Shown piece after piece: positions 20,184 through 32,126 of a DNA stretch of 64,000 nt. Source of the DNA: Dermacentor variabilis (lineage: Eukaryota; Arthropoda; Arachnida; Ixodida; Ixodidae); the NCBI RefSeq assembly GCF_050947875.1, contig NW_027460390.1, forward strand, positions 1,860,001 through 1,924,000, given 5' to 3'. The position numbers were made by a program, and so were the translations under genes. The notes beneath the pieces are model-generated. The model was not told the origin of the DNA. It did no database searches and worked only from the letters and a program-made list of their open reading frames with translations. The first letter of the stretch is position 1, and each line of letters begins with the position of its first letter.

Positions 20184-21421
20184 AATGAATGAATGAATGA
20201 ATGAATGAATGAATGAATGAATGAATGTTTATGTCATTTTGAATACAACTTCAACAAAGGTGCAGGAGCAAAAGGCGCGCAGCGTATGACAGGGGCCCTT
20301 GTACCTGCAACATACTCGTGTATTATTCATCATTTAGTGGCAGTTTATTGGCAGAGAGCACATTACATATTTTCACACATTGTACGTGAGTTTACACAGA
20401 AACTTAGAACAACAGAATTTGACAAATTATTGGGTTACAGTTGGCTTACCAATGTAGACGGTGAAATAATAAATGTTCCCCTTTTCCCCCTCTTCTCCTT
20501 TCGTCTCCCTGTCCACAAAGAGTAAAGTACAGATTGTACATGTAAATTTACAATAGTACGCTCAAATGCCGCATATGACCATCATTGTGTATGTATCCAC
20601 GTAACAAAGAAAAATCAAAAAGCGATTTATGATATATTTTCGTTGCAAAAATCACTCTCTTAAACACTGTGTTAGTAACAACTCCTTCACATGGTTTTTG
20701 AAGGAACTTCTAGTCATACTGAAATCAATGTTATCTTCTAGCATATTTAGGATTGTTAGTATTTGGTAGCTGGTTGTTTTTTTTACCATAATGTGCCCTT
20801 GTGTTTAGTGTTCATTTTCTTTTCAGTCTCATATCGTGAGGAACTTCATTAATGTTTTCGTGTATATATAGTGCATTGTTATGTATGTACTGTGGTAGTT
20901 TAAATCATAAACGTCGTCAGCTTTAAGCATTCTGTATTTAACAAATAATGGTAATGTGCTTAGTTCATAACATGGCCCCTTTTAGTTTTCACAAATGCGG
21001 AATATCTTCTTTTGTGGAATAATTAGCCTGTTCTAGTTAGTTCTTGTTGTGGTGCCCCATACGAATATTCCGTACGATAACCTCGAGTAGAACAGTGAAG
21101 TGTGTATGTTTTGTTCCAGCCAGATAGGTATTAAGTGTGCAATTTTATGCAAGCATCCAACAGATCGGGAGAGTTCGGTGGCTAAATTATTGATGTGTAC
21201 ATTCCATGAAAGGTGCTCTCGGAGCCAAACACCAAGAAACTTTTGCTCCAATTAACTCTGCTTACCCGTTGCCCTTCAAAAGTTAAAACTATTTTCCAAC
21301 TTAGTGGTTTGTTAAGCGCACAAAATATTATGCACTTTGTTTTCGCTGTATTAGGCTGCAGCCTATTTTCCCGGAGCCACGCTGCGAGGGACGCAAGGTA
21401 GGCGTTGGCCCTTCTTACCAT
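20184..21421 (-). mobile_element. 5'-truncated LINE with CATT tail
   Basis: The minus strand encodes the C-terminal half of a LINE reverse transcriptase. One frame reads WLRENRLQPNTAKTKCIIF (21421-21182) and another reads KFLGVWLREHLSWNVHI and YSRLSYGIFVWG (21251-21033). A frameshift separates them. The 3' side ends in a (CATT)n tail at 20184-20226, a tail type common for CR1/L2-like LINEs. The protein is similar in motif order to the intact copy at 29777-31027. Confidence 0.8.
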
Positions 21422-21455
21422 ATTGAAACGTGTACTTACCCTTATCGGGCGACAA

Positions 21456-21839
21456 TGTTTCGCCGCTTAACAAATGTAATCGCACAGCGATGGACGCGCC
21501 TGCATGTATCCGACGTTTCTGGAAAGTTATCGATGCTTCTACCCGGCTGTCTGTTGTCGCCGAACCTTGTGTTATCTGATTCCATCGCGTAACGCGAATG
21601 GTGTAGAACATTGTGGAAGGCACGCGGGTCCGAACGATTAGTCTGGAACATTCGACGACTGCTCTATAAAAGCCGACGCGCTTGACCCGCTGATGAGATT
21701 TCCGACGATCGCCGACCGTCTTCGCCGCTATCGTTGTGCTATAAGTGTAGCCTGTTTGGTGGGCACAGGTTCGCCCAATAAAAGCTAGTTTTGTATTCCA
21801 CCGTACTGCTTCTTTCTTCACCGTCACTACCACGTGACA
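21456..21839 (+). repeat. 5' LTR of a Gypsy-like element
   Basis: The 384-base stretch starts TGTTTCGCC and ends GTGACA, giving the TG...CA boundaries of an LTR. It contains CTATAAAAG (21663-21671) as a TATA box and AATAAA (21777-21782) as a polyadenylation signal. It lies immediately before a gag frame in the same orientation. No matching 3' LTR is present, because the element is cut at 23026. Confidence 0.72.
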
Positions 21840-21862
21840 TCTGGTGGAGGTGCTTTTCGTTC

Positions 21863-23024
21863 ATGTACGGGACGCCCCCGACAAGCTGTGATCCCAGCCC
21901 AGACCGCAAACAGAACACCAACGTAGTCCCGGACCACCGAGCAAGCCGCCGTCTTCAACAGCTGCCCCCGGAGCACGGACTTCTACCTGAGAAGACCAAG
22001 AAGATTGTGGCCAAGGCAACCCCAATGGCAGCCCCAGCGTCCCCCATCGTGCTGCAGCAGCCCAGGGAACCACCGACGTTCCGCGGTTCCACATTTGAGG
22101 ACCCGGAAACCTGGCTGGAAACGTATGAGAGGGTCGCTACGCTTAACAACTGGGCAAGCGACGACAAGCTACGACATGTCTATTTCGCATTGGAGGACGC
22201 CGCCAAGACGTGGTTCAAGAATCGAGAAGCCACCTTGACGACGTGGGACCTCTTCCGAAGCGGCTTCCTGCAAACATTTCAAAGCGTCGTGCGAAAAGAG
22301 CGAGCCCAAGCTCTACTGGAGACAAGAGCGCAGCTGCCGAATGAGACGATCGCGATCTTCACTGAGGAAATGAGCCGTCTGTTCCGCCACGCCGACCCCG
22401 AAATGTCCGAGGAGAAGAAAGTACGTCTACTGATGCGTGGTATGGTAACTTTTCGCCGGTATGGTAAGAAGCTTACCGAAGACCGTCGACGAGTTTCTTC
22501 GTGAGGCGACGAGCATCGAGAAGACACTGGAATTGCGCAACCGGCAATTCGACCGACGAACCAAGCCAACAAGCTACTCCGGAATTCAATCACTGGCCAC
22601 GGACGATCTATGCGAGACCATCAGGGCCATTGTGCGCGAAGAACTGCGCAAGGTCTTGCCATCGTCGCAGCCTCAAGTGGCCTCGATCCCCGACATCGTG
22701 AAAGAAGAGGTGCACCGATCGCTAGGAGTTCCTGAACTGCAACCACAATTACCGCAGCCCCAGCCAGAAGCGATGACATACGCCGCCGTCGCACGAGGTC
22801 CAGGTCCCCCTCCGCGACCACGCCAGGGCCCTGCAACGACGCAATTCCGTCGTCCACCGCCGCCGCCGCCGCCAGCACACTCACCCGTCGCCCAGCGCAC
22901 CTACGCGAGGAAGACGGACATTTGGCGCGCCCCCGACCACCGCCCGCTCTGCTACCACTGCGGCGAAGCCGGCCATGTGTACCGCCGATGCCCATACCGC
23001 CACCTGGGATTGCGAGGCTTCGCC

Positions 23025-23026
<2 letters not shown>
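21863..23026 (+). pseudogene. gag: Gypsy-like gag, frameshifted and truncated
   Basis: From ATG 21863 the frame includes FEDPETWLETYERVATLNNW and DAAKTWFKNRE, the gag capsid motif. It shifts near 22450 and resumes as LPKTVDEFLREATSIEKTL. A zinc knuckle CYHCGEAGHVYRRC follows at about 22950-22992. Sequence then ends abruptly in a TA microsatellite at 23026, so protease and the rest of pol are missing. It differs from the gag at 13512-14732 but belongs to the same family. Confidence 0.85.

Positions 23027-23080
<54 letters not shown>
23026..23080. repeat. TA dinucleotide microsatellite
   Basis: A pure TA run replaces the remainder of the Gypsy element and fuses the gag frame to a Tyr-Ile repeat. 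It marks a breakpoint. Sequence from 23081 to 23227 shows no gene. Confidence 0.95.
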
Positions 23081-23082
<2 letters not shown>

Positions 23083-23227
23083 ACCAGCTGCAATAAATCA
23101 ATTCTTGAAAGTTAGCGCTCGTCCTGTGTTCTGCTTGTCCCTGTGTCATTTTTTGCGCTATGTATCCCAGTCTGTAAGCTGAACACACGTGATTGACATG
23201 CACATTCCACAGCAACTTTTCTATAGA

Positions 23228-26200
23228 TCACACACCAAGGGTTTTGAATGCTGACACAATTTCCATGTTATTGGGTCTATAAGTCAAAGATTCACAGCAT
23301 AATACATTTTTACTCTTGGGGCGAGAAATGATCGCTATTGTTTTGGCCGCATTAATTTCTAATGCATTTAGTTGCGACCAACGCTCGAGTATGACAAGCA
23401 GTTCGCCAGCTTTTCTGATCAATTCGTCAGGATTTTTACCACTGAAAAACATATTGGTGTCAACAGCGGATGTAACATTAAACGAGTTAGCATAAATATT
23501 AATGATGTCGTTAATGTATAAATTAAACAAGGAAGGTCCCAGCACACTTCATTGCGGCACTTCTAGAACAGCGTTTGTGGTAAGTGCCCATTAACGTAAA
23601 CGCACTGACGTCGACGTGACGAATAACTCATGAGTTCAAGAGCACGCCCTCGAATCCCATGGCTTTCATGCTTGGCAAGAAGTATTTGACGATTTAAGCT
23701 GTCGAAGGCTTTCTTAAAGTCAATATAGAGGGCTAATACTAATCGTTTTTCCTCAAATTTTCGGATAATAATTTGTTTCTGCACAAGCAGCACCGTTTCA
23801 GTCGACCTATTTTTTTGTGAAACTATGTTGGAAGGGCGTTAGACCGTTGTGTCGCTCAATAAAATGGGAGAGACGAATTAAATTGATTTTTATAGACCAT
23901 TGGAAAAACCAGGAAGTAAAGATAAGGACCTATAATCCGCCTCTTTCATTTTCCTGTGCTGCCCTCTGCCGCACGGCGCTGAAAACGTTTTGGAAGGGTC
24001 CCGGGGCTTTCGCCGGTTCATTTGTGCACCTGCGCCCACGTTGAGTGCGCATTGGTTGTGCGTTTCCTGGATGGCGAATCATTATTAATGGCTTCTTCGG
24101 GACAGCATGTCATTCCTGGAGCCATGTAGCACTCACTGACTACTGGTTGAGCAAGCCTGAGTGCGCTGTTCTGCAAACAGTGCGACGGATAAAGGCACAC
24201 CGAGTTCCGTTTGGCGACACGGCTGCCTTGGGATTTGTCACTGATTTCTGCACTTGGACATCACTTTTTGTATTCTTTTTACAGATTATTTAGATGTTTC
24301 GCATATTCAAAATGTCTTCGAGCGCAACCTTCTGCGTCGGATTTATTAAAGCGGTGCACTTGTTTACATCGATATCTACAGCCGCACGTCGTTGTCATCG
24401 TCAAATATTGCGGAAAAGGTCCATCGCTGATATGAAGCAGTGTCAAAATGTAGCAAAACATGCATATCTGCGCATATGTGCCATGTTGTTGCACCATGAG
24501 ACAAGTCAATATGAGCGGCGGAACCACCTAAACAACGGCAACTGTGATACAGATACATATATTACGGGCTGTTAACTCCTTCTCGCTTTTCTTTAACTCC
24601 ATCATACTTACAGTTTTAACGTGCCATAGGAGCATTATTAGAGAAAACAGTGCTCGCATAAGTGCTCATCCGTAGGCCATGTTGTTCTCTCACGAAAACG
24701 CGCGGATGCCATCGCTCACACGGCGTTGGTATAAATGAGCGAGGCGGTTGTCTATGCTGCTGTATACCGAATACACCGTCCCTTGTTTGCCACTTGACGC
24801 AGAGGCAAACAGTGCATCTCTGAAATTGAGAAATGTGTCGGCAAAGCAACACGTGCTGGCCCACCTATATACGTAGCGAATGCGGCCAACAGCCTACAGG
24901 TACGGTGACGTACAGATGTTGGCACAGCGCTGTGTCGCCGCTTACCGCTTATTGTGTCCGCGCCGTACGAAGCGAAGTGTAGCGGATTTCAAATCGCTCA
25001 GGCCAGAATTGAACAATAAAAGCAGTTTCGTTCGACCTAACTGCTCCCATTTCAGTTCAGGTCCGCCGGTAGCGAGTGCACGAACTCGACGGCACCAGGT
25101 TAACCTTCGCTGAACAGGATGGACATTGGCTCAACCTCCGTGGGCACGGCTTGACAGGGTTAAAGCTTGTGCATTTCAACTTGGCAGGCGTGCTTGACTC
25201 CATTTTGAGCACGATTAATTATATATACAAGCGAAGACGCTGTTTCTATTGTGTTGTCGGTTCGACGGCCGATCGCGCGGGGTTCGGTCGAACGATGGTC
25301 GGCACGCTGATTTTGCCGGTGCCTTCGACAAGAACGCCTGTCGCAGTACAAACCGCGCTCGTCGGTTGCGTCGTTGTCGACCTGATATGATAAAAAGGTT
25401 TCAGTGACGCGCAATAGTCGGTCAATCATTGGAGTGAGCGTCTTGTCGGTCTCGTATCGACCCAGTGTTGCGGGCCTTACAAGTACGTATAGTATGGAAC
25501 GCGCTGCCACCACCAGCAAGTGAGGACCGATGCTGCAAGAAGACTTCGTCAGCAACGTGATGTACTTAAGTGTCGCCCAAGTGTAACGCACGGTTTTTTT
25601 CGTTAAATTAGCGAGTCATTCATGAAAGGCGGCAACTACCTGGCTCACGGTACAGTCCCGACAACTCGAACGATGCCCTGGCCGGTTTCTCTTTTAAAGT
25701 GGAGTTGCGGTCTTACGCTGCGCACGTTTTCGGCACCGTACCGATGTCGAGCTACCAGTAGAGTTTGAACGCGGTACACGGCACGAGTGTTTGTAGCAGC
25801 GCGCGTCCAAGCGCTTTCTTTTTCTTTTCTTTTTCGGGGGACTTCCCTGCGCGCGGCCACGCGCGCGACCCTTCCAAAACGTTTGGCGACTAATCCGCTA
25901 GGGCAGGGCGCATGCGCCGTCGCGCCATGAAAGAGGCGGATTGGCAACGCTATCTTTATCACCCTTCTTGAAGACTGGGATGACCCTAGCGACTTACATA
26001 TGAATAGGGAAAGTGGATGTCGTAAGAGAAAGGTTGAAAACATGGGTCAGCGGAGGTACAATCAGGTCGATAACATGTTTAACAGGTAATATCTTCAAGT
26101 CGTCTGCATCCAACGAACTGCTATATTTAAGGCTCCGAAATGTGGTGGTAACTTTCTGGTTATCGACAGGAGAAAGAAAGACGCCGTCGCGGCTACTCCA

Positions 26201-27600
26201 TGAAAGAAATTGCAACGCTTCTAAATAACCCCCGGACTGGGAATGCCCTAGGAAAGAGTTGTTAAAGGAATTTGCCAGGGATCCACCACACGTCTCTATT
26301 CCGTTGAAAATCATTTTATCAGGTATTTCACTTTTACCTCCAGGATCAAAAAGAATGGATAGTTGCCGCCAGAGAACTCACTGCGACTACTGTTGCGCTG
26401 GAAAATGTCACATATTATTGAATCTTAGCAACTCTGATGTCCTTGTTTAATTTATTTCGATCCGCCTTGTATCGCGATGGATTTAAAAAGTCTCTAGTTT
26501 TGAAAAAGGTTTCATAAAGCTGGTCTTAAACGCCGATGCGTTGAAGCAAAGAAGGGCTAACCCAGGGCTACAGAATTTTCCTCCGTCTTCATGTTTTTTT
26601 TTTCATAGGGAAGTTCTCAGAATATAACGTTTTAAATTGGTTCACAAATGTTTCATATGCAGTATACATCATCCCACGACGCTATTGCAGCACGAAATGA
26701 TTCAAAGGCTTTATCGGTGATTGTCTGGTAGTATAGATCACACACTTAGTGGACGCTTAGTGGTTTGTTCCAGCGCACACAGATATAGTGCCATGTGATC
26801 ACTCGGGTCACAGCAAACAACGCCTGATTTTGTAAGTGCAACGTTAGTTGCAAATGTGTCAAGAATTGTCGCTGACTGCTGCATAAGACGAGTTAGCAAA
26901 TTATTCACATTTGAACATGCATTACAAGACACTACGATATGAAAGTCAAATCGCAGTGTACTATTGCCCAACATATCGATGGTAAAGTCTCTATTACCTG
27001 AAATAGTGTAATTATTTTCAGTGACGTTTCTGAAGAAGACCATTAAAGCAATTTATGAACTCCGATGCAACACCACTTGGAGCACGATAGAAAACAGGAA
27101 ATACAGTGTGGTTGGAAATGAGAAAGAACACTGCAACTGGCAGACACAAAAGAAAACTAAGAAATGAAATGGCATTCAAGATCAGAACGGACAAGCACCA
27201 AGACACCACCACCTTGACGTCCACTTGGACGGTTAACAAAGTACGTCTGATACATTGGTAGCGAGAACATTTTTGTCTGCGTACCATGTCTCAGATATCA
27301 TTGTCACGTCAAAGGAAAAACCGAAACAATTTACCAGCCCAGTAAAGTCATCGAATTTGTTACACATTGAACGAGAATTGATATGAAAGTATCTAACGGA
27401 ACAACAAGATAAGAACAGAGAACAGGGCGCGATCGGAGATATTTTGTTCGATACGCGTTCTGTTCAGTTGCTGCAATGTCACAAAGTTGCAGTATGCAAA
27501 ATTTGTACAACCAACGAATTATTTGTTTCGAGAAACAAAAACGACGCCGCCGGAATTCAATTTCTGCCATTTCTTCAAACGCGTTTCGCACCACCACCCG
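23228..27600 (-). mobile_element. LINE with endonuclease and RT, broken and split by an insertion
   Basis: Read on the minus strand, endonuclease pieces come first: 27597-27331, 27287-27018, then 27043-26738 with SGNRDFTIDMLGNSTLRFDF and SDHMALY. The RT N-terminus follows (26314-25994: SSLDADDLKILPVKHVIDL). A 2-kb inverted-terminus element interrupts it at 23918-25957. RT then resumes (23793-23563: LALYIDFKKAFDSLNRQILL; 23545-23228: GPSLFNLYINDIINIY). The YADD block reads AVDTNMFF and is decayed. Many frameshifts make it inactive. Confidence 0.78.
23918..25957. mobile_element. ~2-kb element with imperfect inverted termini, inside a LINE
   Basis: CCGCCTCTTTCAT at 23937-23949 is mirrored by ATGAAAGAGGCGG at 25927-25939. 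AAACGTTTTGGAAGGGTC ending at 24000 is mirrored by GACCCTTCCAAAACGTTT at 25867-25884. The termini are therefore about 80-90 bases with mismatches. The insertion separates the two halves of a LINE reverse transcriptase. No transposase is visible, and the interior (24001-25866) holds no gene I can support. I could not fix an unambiguous target duplication. Confidence 0.68.
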
Positions 27601-27714
27601 CTTTACTCCTTCCTCTAGAAACGCCAGCGAAACAACCTAACTTCGCAACGGAAGCGCCATTTTCTCGAATTAAACTATGGATTGGATTCAAACGTGCCAT
27701 TCCGCAGCCGAAAA

Positions 27715-28690
27715 GGCTAAACTCATCAAAATGTAAAGTGATGTCCTTCACCCGCAAACGCAATAACTTGGACTATTCTTACTTTATTAAAAATGTCCCA
27801 TTATCTCGGACCTTATCATTTAAATATCTAGGCGTTAATCTTTCAACAAACCTCTCCTGGACTTCCCACATTACTACCATCTGTGCCAGTGCTTCTCGAT
27901 CACTGGGATACCTGCGACGTAACCTTCGGAACTCACCTCCACTTATCCGCAAACTGGCATATCAAACATTTGTTCGCCCTCGACTTGAGTTCGCCGCTCC
28001 AATCTGGTCTCCCCATCAAAATTACCTAATTACCATGCTGGAATCAATCCAAAATAGAGCCGCACGTTTCATTTCCCGAAATTATAACTACCGTTCTAGC
28101 GTAACTCAAATAAAGATTCACCTATCACTTCAGCTACTAAGTAATCGTCGCGACATAGCCCTTTTGTCATTACTTCATAAATACGCCCACCACACTAACA
28201 AACATTCCTTACACCTAGAAACGCCATCGCACACGTCGCACAGATTATACAATCATCATAGCTTCACGCGCATCTATGGTAAAACAGAAGCATTTAACTC
28301 GTCTGCAATTCCACGTGCCATTCGGCTCTGGAACAACCTCCCCGACAACATAGTTTTGGAAACAGACCGTGATAAATTCAAGAGCTCACTGAACTCGCTT
28401 AACCCATGTTAACCATTAATATCACACTCACTGCTCTGTATTATTTCTTTGCCTTTTTCTTGCAGTGTTATACGTTGTTACTAACTTATATTGTTCCTTT
28501 TTATTGTAATCTTATGCAGCTTTATGTAGCTAATATGTTTCATGACTTTTAGGCTGTGCACTTGGCTGCTGTTTTCATTTGTTGTTGTTAATTGTATGTA
28601 GTTGATTGTATGCCCCCCTTACTCAATCCCCAAGAAGGGGCCTTGTAAGGTATTTTACAAATAAATAAAATAAATAAAATAAATCCAATC
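27715..28690 (+). mobile_element. 5'-truncated LINE, C-terminal RT part, with A-rich tail
   Basis: The plus-strand frame running to 28412 includes KYLGVNLSTNLSWTSHITTI, RKLAYQTFVRPRLEFAAPIW and AIRLWNNLPDNIV, the standard C-terminal region of CR1/Jockey-type LINE proteins. The coding part that matches starts near 27715; the earlier part of the open frame belongs to the neighbouring minus-strand LINE. The element ends in AAATAAATAAAATAAATA-like sequence at 28660-28685. The RT catalytic core is missing. Confidence 0.8.
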
Positions 28691-29411
28691 CACCAGACGC
28701 GCCATGCGAAGCCGTATGATCGCTCCAAACTTACCAGCTCCCGTCGGGTTCGGCGATTAGCAGACGAAATGCTCGGTGGGAGGATGATTGACAGGAGCGT
28801 GTCGTCATTTTGACGTCACCAAAAACGTGGCCGCGCCCCGGAGCTGGCGACGGCGGCGCGGTATAGGCCAATCGCGCGCGCCGGTAACCGAACGAACGCG
28901 CTGAACAACCATCTCCGATCGCACCCCAGATGTGTCCTTTTATTTGCTCAGGCTTCATGTAGCCAGCGGACCCCAGAGCACATATTTTTCAGCGAAAATG
29001 GGCAAAATACTTCGGCCACAATAAGCCGCTCACGTATCTGCCTGCTCAGTCGCAGGTTCTGCCATCTGGCTTGATGCAGTCATGCAATCTATATCTGTCA
29101 TCGATGCAATGCGCAGAACAGGCGTTGAATCCCCTCGGCGCGCAAGCACTTTTCCGTTGCTGCTCCAGACATACTTCCAGCCAATAACGTTTTTGACAAG
29201 AAATCGTGGCGGTCAGCAACTGCTTGTTTTTGCGCGTAACGTGTTCATTTAGAAACACAGGCTTTGAGTGCCCTTCATACTCGAGAGACTGAGTCGTAAG
29301 CCGAGCCTTCCTGGCTTTAGCTATAATAGCGTTGCGTTTGGAACGGCGCGTAAAGAAAGCCAGTAAGGTTCTTTCTTCTACCATTTGATGTTTCAACCAT
29401 GTGGCAAACAT
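28691..29411. other. No gene seen
   Basis: A GC-rich section (28800-28900) and otherwise unremarkable sequence. The reading frames here show no recognisable domain, and the interval is absent from unit B. Confidence 0.4.
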
Positions 29412-31128
29412 CAATATCAGAATCAGAATCAGAATCCACTTTATTTCCAACACACCAGTTGGGGGCCCCCAGGCAAAAAGCTGTCGCAGACAGCTTGACG
29501 GGACCTGGGGGCCTACAGAGAGCAGCAGGCAGTGGATTTCACAAATTCGAACAACTGTATGTACATATAGACATTATGAAGAAGAAGTGAACTTGTTTCA
29601 TACAGATGCATCATACAGATTATGACATTGCAGCGTACTGATGCAGCATACAGATACAGACATTATGAAGAATAAATTAACTTGTTTCATACAGATGCAG
29701 CATACAAGGTGGACACTATCACAGAATGCATAAACGGTGCAGGAAAATGTAGCAGCCAGGGGAAAAGAGAAAAAGTTCATTGCTTCATCAGGTAATCACG
29801 CACCTCCGATTTAAACGTGCCAAGTGGGGCATTGAAATTAATGTGATTTTTTAAGAGGTTATATAGTGTTGGTATGCAGTAATCCAGCCTAGATCTACCG
29901 TAATTTGTACGTGTACGCGGCACTGGTATTAGCCTGTTCCGTATGCTGTAGTCATACGGGGAATGTTGTGTATAGTGTGGGAGTTTATTTTTATACATAT
30001 AGAGAGATAGTTTATAGTCATATAACTTAGACGCTTTAAGCATATTATGGTTAATGAATAAGGGACCAGTGGGTAATAGGCTGGGGTGTTCATTAAAGTT
30101 CTCAAAGATTCCTAATACCTTCTTTTGGAGCCGCTCCAGTTTGTTATAGTTGGTGGTTGTTGTAGTGCCCCAAACTAAAGTGCAATATGAAAGACGTGAG
30201 TAAAAATTAGCATAATATATTGCATTCTTTAGTCTAATTGGAATTAATTCCCTCAGTCTGTAGAGGCAACCAACTGCTTTGCCTAATTCAATCGTGAGCT
30301 TAGTAACGTGCAAGTTCCAAGACAGTGTTTCTTCGAACCAAACCCCCAAAAACTTTTCAGATGCAACGCGTTGCAGGGCCATTCCTTGAAATTTTAGGGT
30401 GAGTTCGAAATCGCTTTGTTTGTTGAGAGGTTTAAAAATAATATATTTAGTTTTTTTAATATTTAAGGTTAATCTGTTAGAGTTCAACCACTGTTCAAGC
30501 TTAATTAGGTAATTGTTTATTGTTATGTTTAGGTGGGCTAAAGTTGGTGCGGAAAAGAAAATATTAGTATCATCAGCATACATGACCAGTTTGGGAGAAT
30601 TAGGCACATCACATAAGTCATTGATATAAAGTATAAACAATAAGGGCCCTAGAATCGACCCCTGAGGCACTCCATGTTTTACCACAGTAGTCGGAGATGA
30701 CAAGCCATCGACTTTTACACACTGCTTTATATTGTAAAGATAGTTCTTTACGAGATCATGGGCGACGCCACGTATGCCGTAGTCATGCAGTTTTGACAGC
30801 AGAATATTATGATTTACACAATCAAATGCTTTTTTTAAATCAATGAACAATCCCACAGTAAAAAGTCTGTTTTCTATGTTGCTAATAATTTCATTCTTGA
30901 TTAGTAATAGCGCCATTTCGGTAGATTTCCCTTTCTGGAAGCCATATTGTGAATCATTCACAACGCGGTATTTAGTAAGAAAGTTTTCGAGCCGTGTATG
31001 AATGACATTCTCAAAAACTTTGGACAAGATGGGCAGAACAGATATTGGTCGGTAGTTTGCTATATCACTGACGGCTCCACCTTTGTGAACAGGGGTTATA
31101 CGTGCCAGATTAAGGTCAGAGGGAAATC
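29412..31128 (-). mobile_element. 5'-truncated L2/CR1-like LINE with intact RT frame
   Basis: The element runs from a truncated 5' end near 31128 (in-frame PSDLNLARITPVHKGG before the listed frame) to a 3' end with AATAAAGTGGA and an (ATTCTG)n tail at 29412-29438. The flank GCAAACATCAA at about 29403-29413 resembles unit B sequence (GCAAACATCAACATCC, near 53935). This suggests where the element inserted. It is absent from unit B. Confidence 0.82.
29777..31027 (-). CDS. LINE reverse transcriptase, 416 residues, uninterrupted
   Basis: The frame carries FIDLKKAFD (residues 61-69), GVPQGSILGPLLF (119-131) and YADDTNIFF (from 150), the palm motifs with the catalytic Asp pair. It continues through LGVWFEETLSWNLHV and the C-terminal DYCIPTLYNLL region. 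The reverse transcriptase copies element RNA at nicked target DNA. The fingers domain upstream is partly missing and there is no endonuclease, so the copy cannot move alone. The absence of stops suggests a fairly recent insertion. The first Met is internal to the protein, not a true start. Confidence 0.85.
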   Translation of the reverse strand: MSKVFENVIHTRLENFLTKYRVVNDSQYGFQKGKSTEMALLLIKNEIISNIENRLFTVGLFIDLKKAFDCVNHNILLSKLHDYGIRGVAHDLVKNYLYNIKQCVKVDGLSSPTTVVKHGVPQGSILGPLLFILYINDLCDVPNSPKLVMYADDTNIFFSAPTLAHLNITINNYLIKLEQWLNSNRLTLNIKKTKYIIFKPLNKQSDFELTLKFQGMALQRVASEKFLGVWFEETLSWNLHVTKLTIELGKAVGCLYRLRELIPIRLKNAIYYANFYSRLSYCTLVWGTTTTTNYNKLERLQKKVLGIFENFNEHPSLLPTGPLFINHNMLKASKLYDYKLSLYMYKNKLPHYTQHSPYDYSIRNRLIPVPRTRTNYGRSRLDYCIPTLYNLLKNHINFNAPLGTFKSEVRDYLMKQ

Positions 31129-31130
31129 CA

Positions 31131-31582
31131 GGTCACCAACGGTTTCGTCGAATTTGGGGCCAATAAACTCGATAGCTGCGGTTGCATTACAGCCGTCATG
31201 CAGATCCTTCACCTCAATGTTGTTCAATATCTGGTACTGCTGAAGTTCGTCTATCTTAACTCGCAGTCTCTAGTTTTCGTGCTCAAGCTGTGTGTGTTTT
31301 TTTTTCCCACAAGCTTCTTCATATCCAGCTTCAGCTCCTCAATATCTCTCTCAACTATAGACACACTGTCGCTAGTGTCCGAAGAGTACTTTACACTCTC
31401 CTTGAGGGAGCGAATTTGAAGGCGAAGTTCCTTTCGGAATTCCTAAACTGCTTCACGATTTCCTTGATTTCTTAGACACAGTTCACAATACACAGCCCAC
31501 AGGCACCACAACAACACACTCAGAAGCTGTGTTCGGAAGCGGTGTTTTAGGGGCAGGCAATAAGCAAAGAGCAGTATTCTCA
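31131..31582 (-). pseudogene. Coiled-coil ORF1-like fragment (unit A)
   Basis: This interval is homologous to 53935-54400. In B the minus frame is open and encodes a charged heptad-type segment. Here the same segment is broken by small indels, for example around 31300 and 31450. It resembles the coiled-coil part of LINE ORF1 proteins, but I cannot tie it to a particular element. Confidence 0.5.
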
Positions 31583-31639
31583 CCTGCAAAATACGCAAGA
31601 AACCGGTTTAGTTCCGTCCAAGGAGCACACCGCTGCTGA

Positions 31640-32126
31640 ACTAACAGGTTGTTCAGGACCTCTTGCACTCGTGCGCTACAAAGCACAACTTGACAACGGC
31701 GTACCACCCTCAGACCAACGGCATCGCAGAGCGTCTTAATAGAACTATCAGAGATGTGCTTGCTATTTATGTTTCTGCCGACCATCATGACTAAGGCGTC
31801 GCTCTGCCCATCATGACATTTGCCTGTAATTCCTCCCGACATGACTGTGTGCGTTTTTTCTCCATTTTATCTCTTGTACGGAAGAGACTCCATGCTGCCA
31901 TCTGACACGCTCCTTCCCGCCGCTCTTGACACGTCGCCAGAATGCGGCCATGACGCCATCTTCAAAGCTGTAGAAGCTTGTCAGATTGCCTGCCTACGCC
32001 TCCCCGCTTCATAGGAAAAGCAACGACGCTTCTATAACGCCCGCCACCACGATATGCGCACTTCAACCATGGTGAAATGGTTCTTCTTTGGACACCGTCG
32101 AGTTGGCCTTTGCGAAAAGTTGATTT
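31640..32126 (+). pseudogene. Gypsy integrase fragment (5' part)
   Basis: Translation gives HNLTTAYHPQTNGIAERLNR, the conserved integrase core block before the catalytic Glu. It continues through FSPFYLLYGRDSMLPSDTLL and the ARHHDMRTS region, in more than one frame. The fragment is cut at about 32127 by the 3' tail of a minus-strand LINE. The integrase C-terminus reappears at about 34000 beyond that LINE. Absent from unit B. Confidence 0.82.

Noticed and set aside
21456..23026. Endogenous virus with envelope
   Set aside because: Only an LTR and a gag fragment are present; there is no pol beyond it and no envelope-like frame.
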